A stretch of DNA of 64,000 nt, taken from contig NZ_NIHB01000002.1 in NCBI RefSeq assembly GCF_002591915.1, positions 566,133 to 630,132 on the forward strand, read 5' to 3'. Numbering within the stretch: the first letter of the stretch is position 1; the number at the start of each line of letters is the position of its first letter. Under the pieces are notes generated by a model that ran no database searches, had not been told where the DNA came from, and saw only the letters and a program-made list of their open reading frames with translations. The DNA is from Marinicella litoralis (GTDB taxonomy: Bacteria > Pseudomonadota > Gammaproteobacteria > Xanthomonadales > Marinicellaceae). This document shows positions 45,281 through 53,873 of the stretch, in pieces. Made by a program: the position numbers and the translations under genes.

Positions 45281-45402
45281 CATCCTGAGGAAAGCAAAGC
45301 GGTATCAAAGGATCTTCTGCTGACCGGGTGACTGGTGTTGATGGGCATGGCGTGGACTGTGGGAAATCCTTCGACGACACTTGGTTGCGCTCAGAATGAC
45401 AG
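45281..45402. repeat. Imperfect inverted-repeat element of about 120 bp
   Basis: The left arm CATCCTGAGGAAAGCAAAGC (45281-45300) and AAAGGATCTTC further on match, in reverse, the right-arm segments AAATCCTTCG and CTCAGAATGACA (up to 45402). This pattern (CCTGAG...GGATC...GATCC-type...CTCAG-ATGAC) is found in short repeats dispersed in many bacterial genomes. No frame in it looks protein-coding. It lies in the convergent gap between the ABC exporter and the LysE-like gene. Confidence 0.65.
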
Positions 45403-45418
45403 CCAATGACTTTTTATT

Positions 45419-46030
45419 TTAAAACACCGAAAAAAGCAACAGTCCAGCCAACAACATAAAAACGCCGATGGTGACATAATCCATGCCCTTTTTGAAACGG
45501 GGATTTTGCATAAAGCTCTGGGTACTTTTTGCGGTAAGGTAAGCCAAACCACCAAAAACCATAATGGTCACAGCGATAAAAATCAGTCCCAATATAGCAA
45601 TACGCCAATGATAGCCCGGCTCATCCAATTGAGCGAACTGAGGGAACAATGCCAGAAAGAATAACAGGACTTTGGGATTCGAAATATTCATGATCACCCC
45701 ACGCCAATAGTATGATCCTGAAATTTCTTGTACCGATGAGTCAATTGCATCTTGTCGATGTTGCCAAGTGAGCCAAGCCAAATAGAGTAAATAAACGGCG
45801 CCAAAAGCAGCGACCAATTTCATTGCATGGGGATAGGTAATGATTGCCGCAGAAACGCCCAATATAATCAGTGAAGTATGAAAAACAACACCGCTGGCAA
45901 GCCCTAAGGTCAGCTGCAATGATTTTTTAAAGCCTTCTTTGGCAGCAATGGTCACCACCAACAACACATCAGGTCCTGGCGTCAACGCCAACAACACCGA
46001 GGTCATAAAAAAACTGAAATAGGCGGTCAA
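45419..46030 (-). CDS. LysE/RhtB family amino-acid exporter
   Basis: A 203-residue membrane protein with about six hydrophobic segments. The family signature is near the N terminus: SVLLALTPGPDVLLVVTIAAKEG (about residues 11-33), with the PGPDxL motif. The next segment FKKSLQLTLGLASGVVFHTSLIILGVSAAI and NISNPKVLLFFLALFPQF (about 115-132) are also typical. Members export amino acids or related metabolites. The substrate is not clear. It is the last gene of the dksA-prfB-lysS-PilZ-LysE run, 6 bp after the PilZ gene. Confidence 0.87.
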   Translation of the reverse strand: MTAYFSFFMTSVLLALTPGPDVLLVVTIAAKEGFKKSLQLTLGLASGVVFHTSLIILGVSAAIITYPHAMKLVAAFGAVYLLYLAWLTWQHRQDAIDSSVQEISGSYYWRGVIMNISNPKVLLFFLALFPQFAQLDEPGYHWRIAILGLIFIAVTIMVFGGLAYLTAKSTQSFMQNPRFKKGMDYVTIGVFMLLAGLLLFSVF

Positions 46031-46036
46031 AGCGTA

Positions 46037-46384
46037 TTAAGTGTCAAAAACTTCCACTTCATGGACATGATCACCCAATAATTGCCACAAGGCCACTTGT
46101 TTCTCTTCTGGAATAGAAATGTAATGTAATGCAATTTCACCCTCAGCAATGCGGGTGACTTTCGATGACACATGTAAATTGAAGGTTTCATTGACCACAA
46201 TTTCTAAAATACAAATTGAACCCAGTTCTAAGCCATCAATGTGCTCATCTTCCAAAGGTGCCACCAAAATACCAGACGCAGAAATATTCATCACTTGGGT
46301 TAAACAAGAATATCCTTTATAAAGCAATAAACAAGATGCTTCTATTGATTTTCTGGCATATCGAATGCCTTGGCTTTCACTCAT
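46037..46384 (-). CDS. PilZ-domain protein
   Basis: A 115-residue protein consisting of a single PilZ domain. The start RYARKSIEASCLLLYKGYSCLTQVMNISASGILVAP has the RxxxR-type region in an altered form (RYARK), with the D/NxSxxG motif appearing as NISASG (about residues 45-50 in this numbering). The c-di-GMP-binding RxxxR is therefore partly divergent. A functional c-di-GMP receptor is possible but not shown. It is 4 bp downstream of lysS and 6 bp before the LysE gene, in the same transcript. Confidence 0.82.
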   Translation of the reverse strand: MSESQGIRYARKSIEASCLLLYKGYSCLTQVMNISASGILVAPLEDEHIDGLELGSICILEIVVNETFNLHVSSKVTRIAEGEIALHYISIPEEKQVALWQLLGDHVHEVEVFDT

Positions 46385-46388
46385 TCTA

Positions 46389-47867
46389 TTACTCGGGTTT
46401 CATGTACGGAAACAATAATACATCGCGAATTGAAGCTGAGTCTGTGAACAACATCACCAATCGATCAATACCAATACCTTCACCAGCTGCTGGTGGCATA
46501 CCATATTCTAATGCTCGAATATAATCTGCATCGTAATGCATGGCTTCATCGTCTCCGGCTTCTAAATTCGCCACCTGTTGTTTAAAACGTTCTGCCTGGT
46601 CTTCTGGGTCATTCAACTCTGAAAAGCCGTTGGCAATTTCGTTTCCACAAATAAACAATTCAAATCGATCAGTGATTTCAGGATTTTCATCGTTCCTTCG
46701 TGACAAAGGCGATATCTCTATGGGATATTCTGTCACAAAAGTTGGCTGTATGAGGTTGGCTTCAACATACAAATCGAACAATTCAGCCAATAACTCACCT
46801 TTTTTCCAACTTTTATTGTATGAAACACCTTTCTCATCACAGTATTTTTGCATCAGTGACAAATTATTGCAGTCATTTTCCGATAAACCATCACTGTATT
46901 CCGCCACCAATGAAGCCATAGATTGGCGTCTGAACGGCTTGGCAAAATCCAATTCATTGCCTTGGTAGCTGAATTGGTAGGTGCCTTTAACGTGGTCAGC
47001 CAAAGACTTAAACAATTGTTCAGTCAAATCCATCAGATCATTGTAGTCGGCATAAGCCCAATAAAATTCCATCATGGTGAATTCAGGATTGTGTTTGGTC
47101 GACACGCCTTCATTCCTGAAGTTGCGATTGATTTCAAACACTTTTTCAAAACCTCCGACGGTCAGGCGTTTCAAAAACAATTCAGGTGCCACCCTTAAAT
47201 ACAGTTCCAAGTCCAAAGCATTGTGATGGGTGGTGAATGGTTTGGCCGTCGCCCCACCTGGTATCATGTGCATCATTGGGGTTTCCACTTCCAAGAATGC
47301 CAAATCTTCCATAAATCGCCGGATGTGCGAAACCATTTTTGAGCGTACTTTAAAAACTTCAGCAGATTCATGATTCACGATTAAATCAACATATCGTTGA
47401 CGGTAACGAGTTTCTTGGTCAGATAAACCATGAAATTTTTCTGGCAAAGGTCGCAATGATTTGGTGACCAATTTAAGTTCAGTCACTTTGACCGACAATT
47501 CATCGGTTTTGGTTTTGAATAAAACACCCTTACCGTAAACGATGTCACCCATGTCCCAAGTTTTAAAATCACTGAACACCGCTTCACCAACGCCGTTTAA
47601 TTGCACAAACAACTGAATGTCACCGGACACATCTTTAATGACTGCAAAACCGCCCTTACCAAACAACCGTTGGCTCATCATGCGACCCACTACAGCAACT
47701 TCAATATTTTGTGGGTCCAAAGTTTCCTTATCTATTGCGTCATATTTGGCGTGTAAATCGATAGCCAAATGACTGCGTCTGAATTGATTTGGGTAAGCAT
47801 TTCGCTCAGTTCTGATGGCATCTAATTTGCCACGTCTTTCTGCGATGAGTTTATTGTCTTCAGTCAT
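46389..47867 (-). CDS. lysS: Lysyl-tRNA synthetase, class II
   Basis: A 492-residue cytoplasmic enzyme that charges tRNA-Lys with lysine. An N-terminal OB-fold (about residues 50-150) is followed by the class II catalytic core: motif 1 around [21 protein letters not shown], motif 2 in [29 protein letters not shown], and motif 3 in [21 protein letters not shown] (in the form [21 protein letters not shown]). The [31 protein letters not shown] region is also typical. Length is close to the 505 of E. coli LysS. It lies downstream of prfB, as in E. coli, with a 54-bp gap, and 4 bp before the PilZ gene. Confidence 0.96.
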   Translation of the reverse strand: MTEDNKLIAERRGKLDAIRTERNAYPNQFRRSHLAIDLHAKYDAIDKETLDPQNIEVAVVGRMMSQRLFGKGGFAVIKDVSGDIQLFVQLNGVGEAVFSDFKTWDMGDIVYGKGVLFKTKTDELSVKVTELKLVTKSLRPLPEKFHGLSDQETRYRQRYVDLIVNHESAEVFKVRSKMVSHIRRFMEDLAFLEVETPMMHMIPGGATAKPFTTHHNALDLELYLRVAPELFLKRLTVGGFEKVFEINRNFRNEGVSTKHNPEFTMMEFYWAYADYNDLMDLTEQLFKSLADHVKGTYQFSYQGNELDFAKPFRRQSMASLVAEYSDGLSENDCNNLSLMQKYCDEKGVSYNKSWKKGELLAELFDLYVEANLIQPTFVTEYPIEISPLSRRNDENPEITDRFELFICGNEIANGFSELNDPEDQAERFKQQVANLEAGDDEAMHYDADYIRALEYGMPPAAGEGIGIDRLVMLFTDSASIRDVLLFPYMKPE

Positions 47868-47921
47868 GATATTTAGTGTTATCTTTATGGTTAGGGTTAT
47901 GGCCTGAAACTCAGGATTTAA

Positions 47922-49017
47922 TCAAAGCCCTTGCTTCAAACTGGCCTCAATGAATTTATCGAGGTTACCATCTAAAACTGATTGGGTGTTGGTGTTTTCC
48001 ACACCGGTTCTTAAATCTTTGATTCGTGATTGATCCAGTACATAAGATCGAATTTGGCTGCCCCACCCAATGTCAGATTTGGTTTCTTCCAATGATTGCG
48101 ACTCTTCACTGCGCTTTTGCATTTCCAATTCGTACAATTTGGCTTTCATTTGTTGCATGGCTGTGGCTTTATTTTGATGCTGAGAGCGGCCGTTTTGACA
48201 CTGGACCACCGTATTGGTTGGTACATGGGTTAATCGAACGGCTGACTCAGTTTTATTCACATGCTGACCACCCGCACCTGAAGACCGATACACATCAACC
48301 CGCAAGTCTGACGGGTCAATTTCAACTTCATAGCTGTCATCAATTTCAGGAGAAACAAAAAGCGCCGCAAAACTGGTGTGTCGTTTGTTGCTTGAATCAA
48401 AAGGTGACTTTCGAACCAAACGATGTACACCAATTTCGGTACGTAACCAGCCAAATGCGTAATCACCCTCCACCTTTATGGTGGCCGATTTAATGCCTGC
48501 AACATCTCCAGCGGACACTTCAATCAATTCAGCTTTCCAGCCACGTGATTCTACCCAACGCAGGTACATACGAAGCAATATTTCAGCCCAATCCTGGGCT
48601 TCAGTGCCACCAGAACCTGCTTGGATATCAACAAAAGCATTGTTGGCATCCATCGGTCCCGAAAACATTTTTTGGAATTCAAGCTTTTCAATTTTGGCTT
48701 CGATGTCAGCGATCATCAGCAAAACTTCATCTAAACTGTCTTGATCGTCTTCTTCATTGGCCATTTGTAGAAAATCACTGGCATCAGCAACGCCGGATTT
48801 AAGTTCGTCAATGGTGTTTACGATGTGTTCGAGTGAGGAGCGTTCCTTGCTGAGTGCTTGCGCCTTGTCCTGATCATTCCATACATCAGGGTCTTCAAGT
48901 TCAAGTGTGACTTCTTCTAAGCGTTCTTTCTTGTTCTCATAGTCAAAGATACCTCCACAGCGCATCGGTGCGCTGTTGGAAGTCATCTAACTGAGCTATT
49001 TGTGGTGCTATTTCCAT
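47922..49017 (-). CDS. prfB: Peptide chain release factor 2, with +1 programmed frameshift
   Basis: RF2 recognises UGA and UAA stop codons and releases the peptide from the ribosome. The full protein is encoded in two frames: a 24-codon first part from ATG 49017 ending in a CTT codon before an in-frame TGA at 48945-48943, then the main frame to 47922. The slip occurs at CTTTGAC (48948-48942), with the Shine-Dalgarno-like GGAGG just before it, as in E. coli. After the slip the protein continues [11 protein letters not shown]. The product is 364 residues (365 in E. coli). Landmarks are the GGQ motif ([14 protein letters not shown]) and the SPF tripeptide (KSPFDSS). It starts 3 bp after the dksA stop. 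Confidence 0.97.
48942..48955 (-). promoter_or_regulatory. RF2 programmed +1 frameshift site
   Basis: On the minus strand the order is GGAGG, then TAT CTT TGA C. The TGA at 48945-48943 is the in-frame stop. Slow decoding of this stop by low RF2 lets the peptidyl-tRNA slip +1 from CUU to UUU and continue with GAC. This autoregulates RF2 amounts. The bases fit the classical arrangement in E. coli. Confidence 0.95.
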
Positions 49018-49020
49018 CAA

Positions 49021-49479
49021 TTAACCTTCTTTGGTGATTTTTTGTTTCAATTCCCATCGCTCTTGGGCATCAATACACATGGTTGCAATGGGTCGAGCAA
49101 TCAATCTGGGCAAACCAATTTCTTCGTCTGTTTCTTCACAATAACCATAATCATCCGTTTTGAATCGAAGCAGTGCTTTGTTGATTTTTTTCAACAATTT
49201 TCTGTATCGATCACGGGTTCTCAGTTCAAATGTGTTTTCAGTTTCTCTGGATGCCCGTTCAGCTTCATCACTGATGTCCCGAGCTTCAGATTTCAAATTG
49301 GCTATGGTTTCATTGGATTCAAACAACAGCTCTTCTTTCCATTGTTCAATCCTGCGTCTGAAATACTCCAAGTGTTCAGGGCACATATACTCTTCTTTGG
49401 TACTTGGCACATACCCTTCTGGTAAATCCATTTTGGGAACATAATCTGCGGGCAAATCATTAATACTTCTTTCTGCCAT
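49021..49479 (-). CDS. dksA: DksA, transcription factor of the RNA polymerase secondary channel
   Basis: A 152-residue protein (151 in E. coli) that binds RNA polymerase and, with ppGpp, tunes rRNA and amino-acid promoters. The long coiled coil (about residues 35-110) is present: FRRRIEQWKEELLFESNETIANLKSEARDISDEAERASRETE, with the tip DxxDxA as DISDEA. The zinc-finger region is YGYCEETDEEIGLPRLIARPIATMCIDAQERWELK: the second Cys of each CxxC pair is replaced, by Thr and Ala, so only two of four remain. ATG 49479 has AGGAGA 8 nt upstream; a longer open frame starts at 49542. It begins the dksA-prfB-lysS run. Confidence 0.93.
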   Translation of the reverse strand: MAERSINDLPADYVPKMDLPEGYVPSTKEEYMCPEHLEYFRRRIEQWKEELLFESNETIANLKSEARDISDEAERASRETENTFELRTRDRYRKLLKKINKALLRFKTDDYGYCEETDEEIGLPRLIARPIATMCIDAQERWELKQKITKEG

Positions 49480-49633
49480 TTTTATCTCCTTTAAATGCAT
49501 CGCTAAAATACGGCGCGTGCTAAAATATGGTCTTATTAACACATTTCAATGATTTTCTATGAAATCACTGAATAAGTTAAAATTTCAAGGCGAACTTTAT
49601 ACCTGAATCTGAACCAATGAGCAACTATTTTTA

Positions 49634-49921
49634 ATGATTAGAAGCATATTCATTTCAATATTGAAGGGCTATCAATATTTAATCAGCCCCTTACTTGGCA
49701 ATCGTTGTCGCTTTCATCCAAGTTGTTCAGAATACATGATTGAGGCAGTACGTAGATTTGGTGTTTTCAAAGGTTTTTATTTGGGGGTCAAAAGATTGGG
49801 CCGTTGCCAACCCATGTGCGAAGGTGGTTTTGACCCAGTGCCAGAAATTAAAGCCAACCACGCTGACATTCAAACTGACCAGAACCCATCAAACAGCCTT
49901 TCAGAAAACGAAAAAAAGTAA
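49634..49921 (+). CDS. yidD: Membrane protein insertion efficiency factor YidD
   Basis: A 95-residue protein of the YidD family, which associates with YidC and helps insert inner-membrane proteins. The family core is complete: [34 protein letters not shown], then [26 protein letters not shown], with three Cys (the RCRFxPSCSxY motif and RCxP). The C-terminal 25 residues are a polar tail. In most gammaproteobacteria yidD lies between rnpA and yidC; here it stands alone, divergent from dksA, which is unusual. Confidence 0.93.
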   Translation: MIRSIFISILKGYQYLISPLLGNRCRFHPSCSEYMIEAVRRFGVFKGFYLGVKRLGRCQPMCEGGFDPVPEIKANHADIQTDQNPSNSLSENEKK

Positions 49922-50036
49922 ATACATGCCTCGGTGAGAGCAGGTTGAGAACGAGCCATAACTGGAGTCATTTACTCATTTTGGCTCAGATGATGTGGCA
50001 AAGGTTCAATTAGACGACACAGGATGGCTGATTCAT

Positions 50037-50438
50037 TCAAGGCAATACATCAAGCTCATAGTCAAAATCATAATGATGTTCACCACTGTCAATGCGGATG
50101 TCCATTGTGCCGCTGAGGGTTTTGAGTTCCCCACTGCCTGAATCTGGTACCACGGTTAATGTCAGCTGGGCATCTCCTTGGTCCATGATTCCGGAATGTT
50201 GTAACACAAAGCTGCCTGACTGGCCTGACAAGCTACCGGTCACTTGTTCGATAGCGACATAGCCCGCCGAACCCGTTGTGGTTGTCACTGCACTGAGCAT
50301 TTCGCCTTGACTGTGTGCAGACAGCTCACCTTTATATGTTTTATCCAGAGACATGCGTGTCACATTGATGCCATCTGATCCCTCAAATGAAGCCTCTTGT
50401 GCTTGCATTTGAACTGTAAATTTTCCTGATACCCTCAT
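50037..50438 (-). CDS. DUF3224 family protein
   Basis: A 133-residue protein of the DUF3224 family, a small beta-barrel of unknown function. The conserved segments are GSAGYVAIEQVTGSLSGQSGSFVLQHSG (about residues 65-92) and VVPDSGSGELKTLSGTMDIRIDSGEHHYDFDYEL near the end. It starts at ATG 50438; the frame extends upstream but has no ribosome site there. It has no signal peptide. It is the last gene of the minus-strand run, 16 bp after the acyl-CoA ligase. Confidence 0.85.
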   Translation of the reverse strand: MRVSGKFTVQMQAQEASFEGSDGINVTRMSLDKTYKGELSAHSQGEMLSAVTTTTGSAGYVAIEQVTGSLSGQSGSFVLQHSGIMDQGDAQLTLTVVPDSGSGELKTLSGTMDIRIDSGEHHYDFDYELDVLP

Positions 50439-50454
50439 GACATTCCTGTATAGC

Positions 50455-52107
50455 TTAATCAAACAGTATAACTTGCTTGCTGGTGGTTTTCATCTGTTGC
50501 TCAGCTGTCGATTGATACGCTTTTTCAATCGCCCCGCGAATCATTTTCAAGGTGGGAGTCAACAGCCCATTCTCTGGGCTCCAAGCTTGATGAGATATGA
50601 ACACATGGCTGACCCTTTCCTGAGCTTCCAGGGTTGGGTTGATTTCGTTCAACGCCTGTTCACAACGGATTAACAACTCACTGGGGGCATCTGCATGGCT
50701 TGATTCAAAAGTTGAAATCACCAAAAACGGTTGGGTAAAACCGTTGCCCATCAAAATCAAATGCTCTAACCCCAAGACTGATTGAAACCGTTTTTCTATC
50801 GGTAAAGGTGCAATGTATTTGCCTTTACTGGTTTTAAAAATGTCTTTGATGCGTCCAGTGATGTATAAATAACCTGCTGCATCTATCTGACCTAAATCAC
50901 CGGTATGAAGCAAACCATTTTCATCAATGGTAGCTGCTGTCAATGCTGGCTGCTTATAATAACCTTCCATCATCGCTGGATTGCGCAGCAACACTTCCCC
51001 TGCATCAGACAATCGGCATTCACAACCTTCAATAATTCGGCCAACGCTGCCAGTTTTTGTATCACTTTGTTTGGTCATGTGAGACAGACCGCAGGTTTCT
51101 GACATGCCATAGGCCTCATTCAACTTTAAACCTATTTGCTCAAACCATTGCAGCACGTCCTTATTGATGGCTGCCGCGGCACACAGGGCATAGCGCACAT
51201 TTTGAAAACCCAATTTTTTAAGCAAAGCTTTTTTCAACCAAGACCCCAATAATGGTGTTTTTAACAACGCATTCAAAACTTTGGCACCACCCAATTTGCT
51301 TTCAATCGCCATCTTGATTTTGGTCCATATTCTTGGCACCCCAAAAAAGATGGTAGGCGCTGCCTTTTTAACGTCTTCAGTAAAGGTATCTAATGATCGG
51401 ATAAAAGACACGTGGGAGCCATGATACAGCGCGCCAAATTCCACTGCCATGCGTTCGGCCACATGTGCCAATGGTAAATAGGAGACAAACCGATCTTGTT
51501 GATTAATGACAATGATGCTTTTTACCAATGCCATAGAGGCTTGAATGGCTCGGTAAGCCACCATCACACCTTTGGGATCACCTGTGGTACCTGAAGTATA
51601 TATGATGCTGACCAAATCATTTTCAGCATTGACTACAGGCTGGGTCAATGGTTGGTTTTTCTCTACCAAATTTTGCCAAAAGGGAACCCCTGGATAAGCT
51701 TGGTATATGGCCAGTTGATCCACCCCTTGGGGCAGTAAATCGAGCGCTTGGTTAGGGTCAAACATTTTACCCAAGAACAGCGCTTTGGCTTCAGAGTGCT
51801 GTAAAATCTTTTCAATGGTTTGTTTTGAAGCTGTTGGATAAATAGGTATTGATACATGACCGGCCATTTGAATGGCTAAATCCGCCATGATCCAATGTGC
51901 ACAATTTAGCGAAATAATCGCTATATGACTGCCTTGAGGGTATTTTCCTAAAAATGTCGCTACACAAGAAACTTCATGTAAGACTTGTGACCAAGTGTAT
52001 TGGGTGACCTGATCGGCTATGGGTTGAGTGAGATAGACTGCATTGGGTTTCTCTTTGGCCCAATGAAGTAAACGGTTGACTGGAGATTCAAATTTAGCTG
52101 CACACAT
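50455..52107 (-). CDS. Long-chain acyl-CoA synthetase-like AMP-forming ligase
   Basis: A 550-residue adenylate-forming enzyme. The start at ATG 52107 is chosen because the N-terminal 67 codons of the longer frame overlap the neighbouring BaiN-like gene. The ATP-binding motif is VSIIYTSGTTGDPKGVMVAYRA (about residues 173-194). Later motifs are LNEAYGMSETCGLSHM, GLLHTGDLGQIDAAGYLYITGRIKDIFKTSKGKYIAPLPIE, with the Lys of the final catalytic region. It most resembles long-chain fatty-acid-CoA ligases of the AMP-binding family (FadD-like, plant LACS-like). The usual length is 560-600. It is 22 bp downstream of the BaiN-like gene. Confidence 0.87.
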   Translation of the reverse strand: MCAAKFESPVNRLLHWAKEKPNAVYLTQPIADQVTQYTWSQVLHEVSCVATFLGKYPQGSHIAIISLNCAHWIMADLAIQMAGHVSIPIYPTASKQTIEKILQHSEAKALFLGKMFDPNQALDLLPQGVDQLAIYQAYPGVPFWQNLVEKNQPLTQPVVNAENDLVSIIYTSGTTGDPKGVMVAYRAIQASMALVKSIIVINQQDRFVSYLPLAHVAERMAVEFGALYHGSHVSFIRSLDTFTEDVKKAAPTIFFGVPRIWTKIKMAIESKLGGAKVLNALLKTPLLGSWLKKALLKKLGFQNVRYALCAAAAINKDVLQWFEQIGLKLNEAYGMSETCGLSHMTKQSDTKTGSVGRIIEGCECRLSDAGEVLLRNPAMMEGYYKQPALTAATIDENGLLHTGDLGQIDAAGYLYITGRIKDIFKTSKGKYIAPLPIEKRFQSVLGLEHLILMGNGFTQPFLVISTFESSHADAPSELLIRCEQALNEINPTLEAQERVSHVFISHQAWSPENGLLTPTLKMIRGAIEKAYQSTAEQQMKTTSKQVILFD

Positions 52108-52129
52108 GATAAAATAATAACACAGTTTT

Positions 52130-53353
52130 TCATCGATGCTCAGATGAAACAATCCCTTGGGCGGCCGCATAAGCCGAGGCCCACGCCCACTGAAAATTAA
52201 AACCACCCAAATGTCCAGTAACATCGACCACCTCACCAATGAAATATACATTGGGGTGCGCAATAGAAGCCATGGTTTTCGATGACAATTGTTTGGTATC
52301 CACACCACCCAAGGTCACTTCAGCCGTGCGATAGCCTTCGGTGCCCGATGGTTTAAGTCGCCAGTCATTGATGAACGCAGCCACCTGCAATACTTGCTCA
52401 TTACTAAGATTTTGTAAAGGCTGGTCACACCAATCTGGAAACTCATGTTGCATGATGGCCAGAGCTGCTTTTTTTGCCATCAACTGTCCCAACCATTGAA
52501 TCAAAGTCAGTTGGGGTGCGGTTTTTTTGGCTCGCTTTATCTCTTGATGGGCATCATGTTCGGGCAACAAATTCACAGTTAAATGCATGCCTGGTTGCCA
52601 ATAGCTAGACACTTGTAAGATGCAAGGACCGCTCAAACCTCGATGTGTGAACAACATATGGTGACGAAAACTGGGTGCTGATTTATTCTCAACGACCGAC
52701 AATTCCACCGACACTGCCGTGCCCGATAAACCACTGAACAGTTCTTTGTATTCATCGGTGAAAACAAAGGGTACCAGACCGGCTTGTTTGGGTCTTATTT
52801 TTAGTTTTAATTGTTCTGCCAATTGATAACCAAAATCCGAACCACCCATTTTGGGTATTGATAAACCACCTGTGGCCACCACCAGTTGATTGGCAATAAA
52901 TGATCCAGCTGAGGTGTTCAAAATAATTTGATCAGCATGAACCACATCAGTCACCAACGTATTCAACCTGATTTCAACCCGACCTTCAGCACATTCATCC
53001 AACAACATATTGAGAATGTCTTTTGAAGAATCGTCACAAAACAACTGACCCAACTCTTTCTCATGGAATGGAATGCCGTGAAGGTTCACCATTTCGATAA
53101 AATGCCAAGGCGTATAGCGACTCAGAGCCGATTTACAAAAATGCGGATTCTCCGACAAAAAGTTATCTGGCGAAGTGTATAAATTGGTGAAATTACAACG
53201 TCCTCCACCAGACATCAAAATCTTTTTACCTGGTTTGTTCGACTTTTCAATCACCAAGACTTTCAAACCACGCTGACCCAGCGTCAATGCGCACATCAAT
53301 CCGGCCGCACCGGCGCCCAGAACAACCACATCGTAATGGTTATTTTGATTCAT
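52130..53353 (-). CDS. BaiN/RdsA-like flavoprotein (HI0933 family)
   Basis: A 407-residue FAD-containing oxidoreductase. The N-terminal dinucleotide-binding motif is VVLGAGAAGLMCALTLGQRGLKVLVIEKS (about residues 10-38), followed by the family-specific KKILMSGGGRCNFTN (about 44-58). The end GGVDTKQLSSKTMASIAHPNVYFIGEVVDVTGHLGGFNFQWAWASAYAAAQGI is diagnostic of this group, in which the FAD is bound by the GG[YF]N region. Members include BaiN of bile-acid metabolism and RdsA-like enzymes, but most are of unknown substrate. It precedes the acyl-CoA ligase by 22 bp and follows a GNAT gene. Confidence 0.9.
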   Translation of the reverse strand: MNQNNHYDVVVLGAGAAGLMCALTLGQRGLKVLVIEKSNKPGKKILMSGGGRCNFTNLYTSPDNFLSENPHFCKSALSRYTPWHFIEMVNLHGIPFHEKELGQLFCDDSSKDILNMLLDECAEGRVEIRLNTLVTDVVHADQIILNTSAGSFIANQLVVATGGLSIPKMGGSDFGYQLAEQLKLKIRPKQAGLVPFVFTDEYKELFSGLSGTAVSVELSVVENKSAPSFRHHMLFTHRGLSGPCILQVSSYWQPGMHLTVNLLPEHDAHQEIKRAKKTAPQLTLIQWLGQLMAKKAALAIMQHEFPDWCDQPLQNLSNEQVLQVAAFINDWRLKPSGTEGYRTAEVTLGGVDTKQLSSKTMASIAHPNVYFIGEVVDVTGHLGGFNFQWAWASAYAAAQGIVSSEHR

Positions 53354-53399
53354 ATGAGGACTTTATTTAGCGGTCGTGAGCTTGCCATGACTTTTCGAA

Positions 53400-53852
53400 T
53401 CAAAAGAGATGCCACTCCCAAACGATACCATCTTCTGGGTGTTCAACCACATCAAAGAAAGTAAAACCAAGTTTTTGTAACAATTGATTGGAAGCATTTT
53501 TCTCGGGTAAAGTTTGTGCCACTATTTTCAGTTCTTCATCGGCTTGAATCGCCAAATCTATCAACGCTTGAGCGGTGGCAGTGGCCATGCCCTGATTTTC
53601 AAATTCAGGTAAAGTGTAATAAGCGATTTCAACTTGTCCATTGTAGGGGGCTGACTTGAAAGCCCCACCACCCACTACCACGCCATCATGACTGGCCACG
53701 TAGGCAATCCAGGGTTCATGAAAACCGGCACCTGCATAAAAATCAATCATTTGCCTGTTCACCTCTTGAGTCATTTCAGGCAATGCATCCATCTCATCCA
53801 AACTCAGTCCTGCCACTTCACCTGAATGACCAACGGCCAACAATTTAATCAT
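53400..53852 (-). CDS. GNAT family N-acetyltransferase
   Basis: A 150-residue acetyltransferase. The core is visible: VEIAYYTLPEFENQGMATATAQALIDLAIQ (about residues 69-98), with the Q-x-x-G-x-A type pattern QGMATA for CoA binding, then LPEKNASNQLLQKLGF as the next motif. The N-terminal half includes GVVVGGGAFKSAP. It resembles the RimJ/RimL-like branch, but the substrate is not known. It is 21 bp after maiA and 46 bp before the BaiN-like gene, on the same strand. Confidence 0.85.
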   Translation of the reverse strand: MIKLLAVGHSGEVAGLSLDEMDALPEMTQEVNRQMIDFYAGAGFHEPWIAYVASHDGVVVGGGAFKSAPYNGQVEIAYYTLPEFENQGMATATAQALIDLAIQADEELKIVAQTLPEKNASNQLLQKLGFTFFDVVEHPEDGIVWEWHLF

Positions 53853-53873
53853 GCCCTACTCCTTCTGCATGCA

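Noticed and set aside
48026-48493. 155-codon frame antisense to prfB
   Set aside because: Shadow of prfB; no ribosome site.
47922-48986. prfB as a broken gene with an internal stop
   Set aside because: The stop lies in an intact +1 frameshift site typical of RF2.
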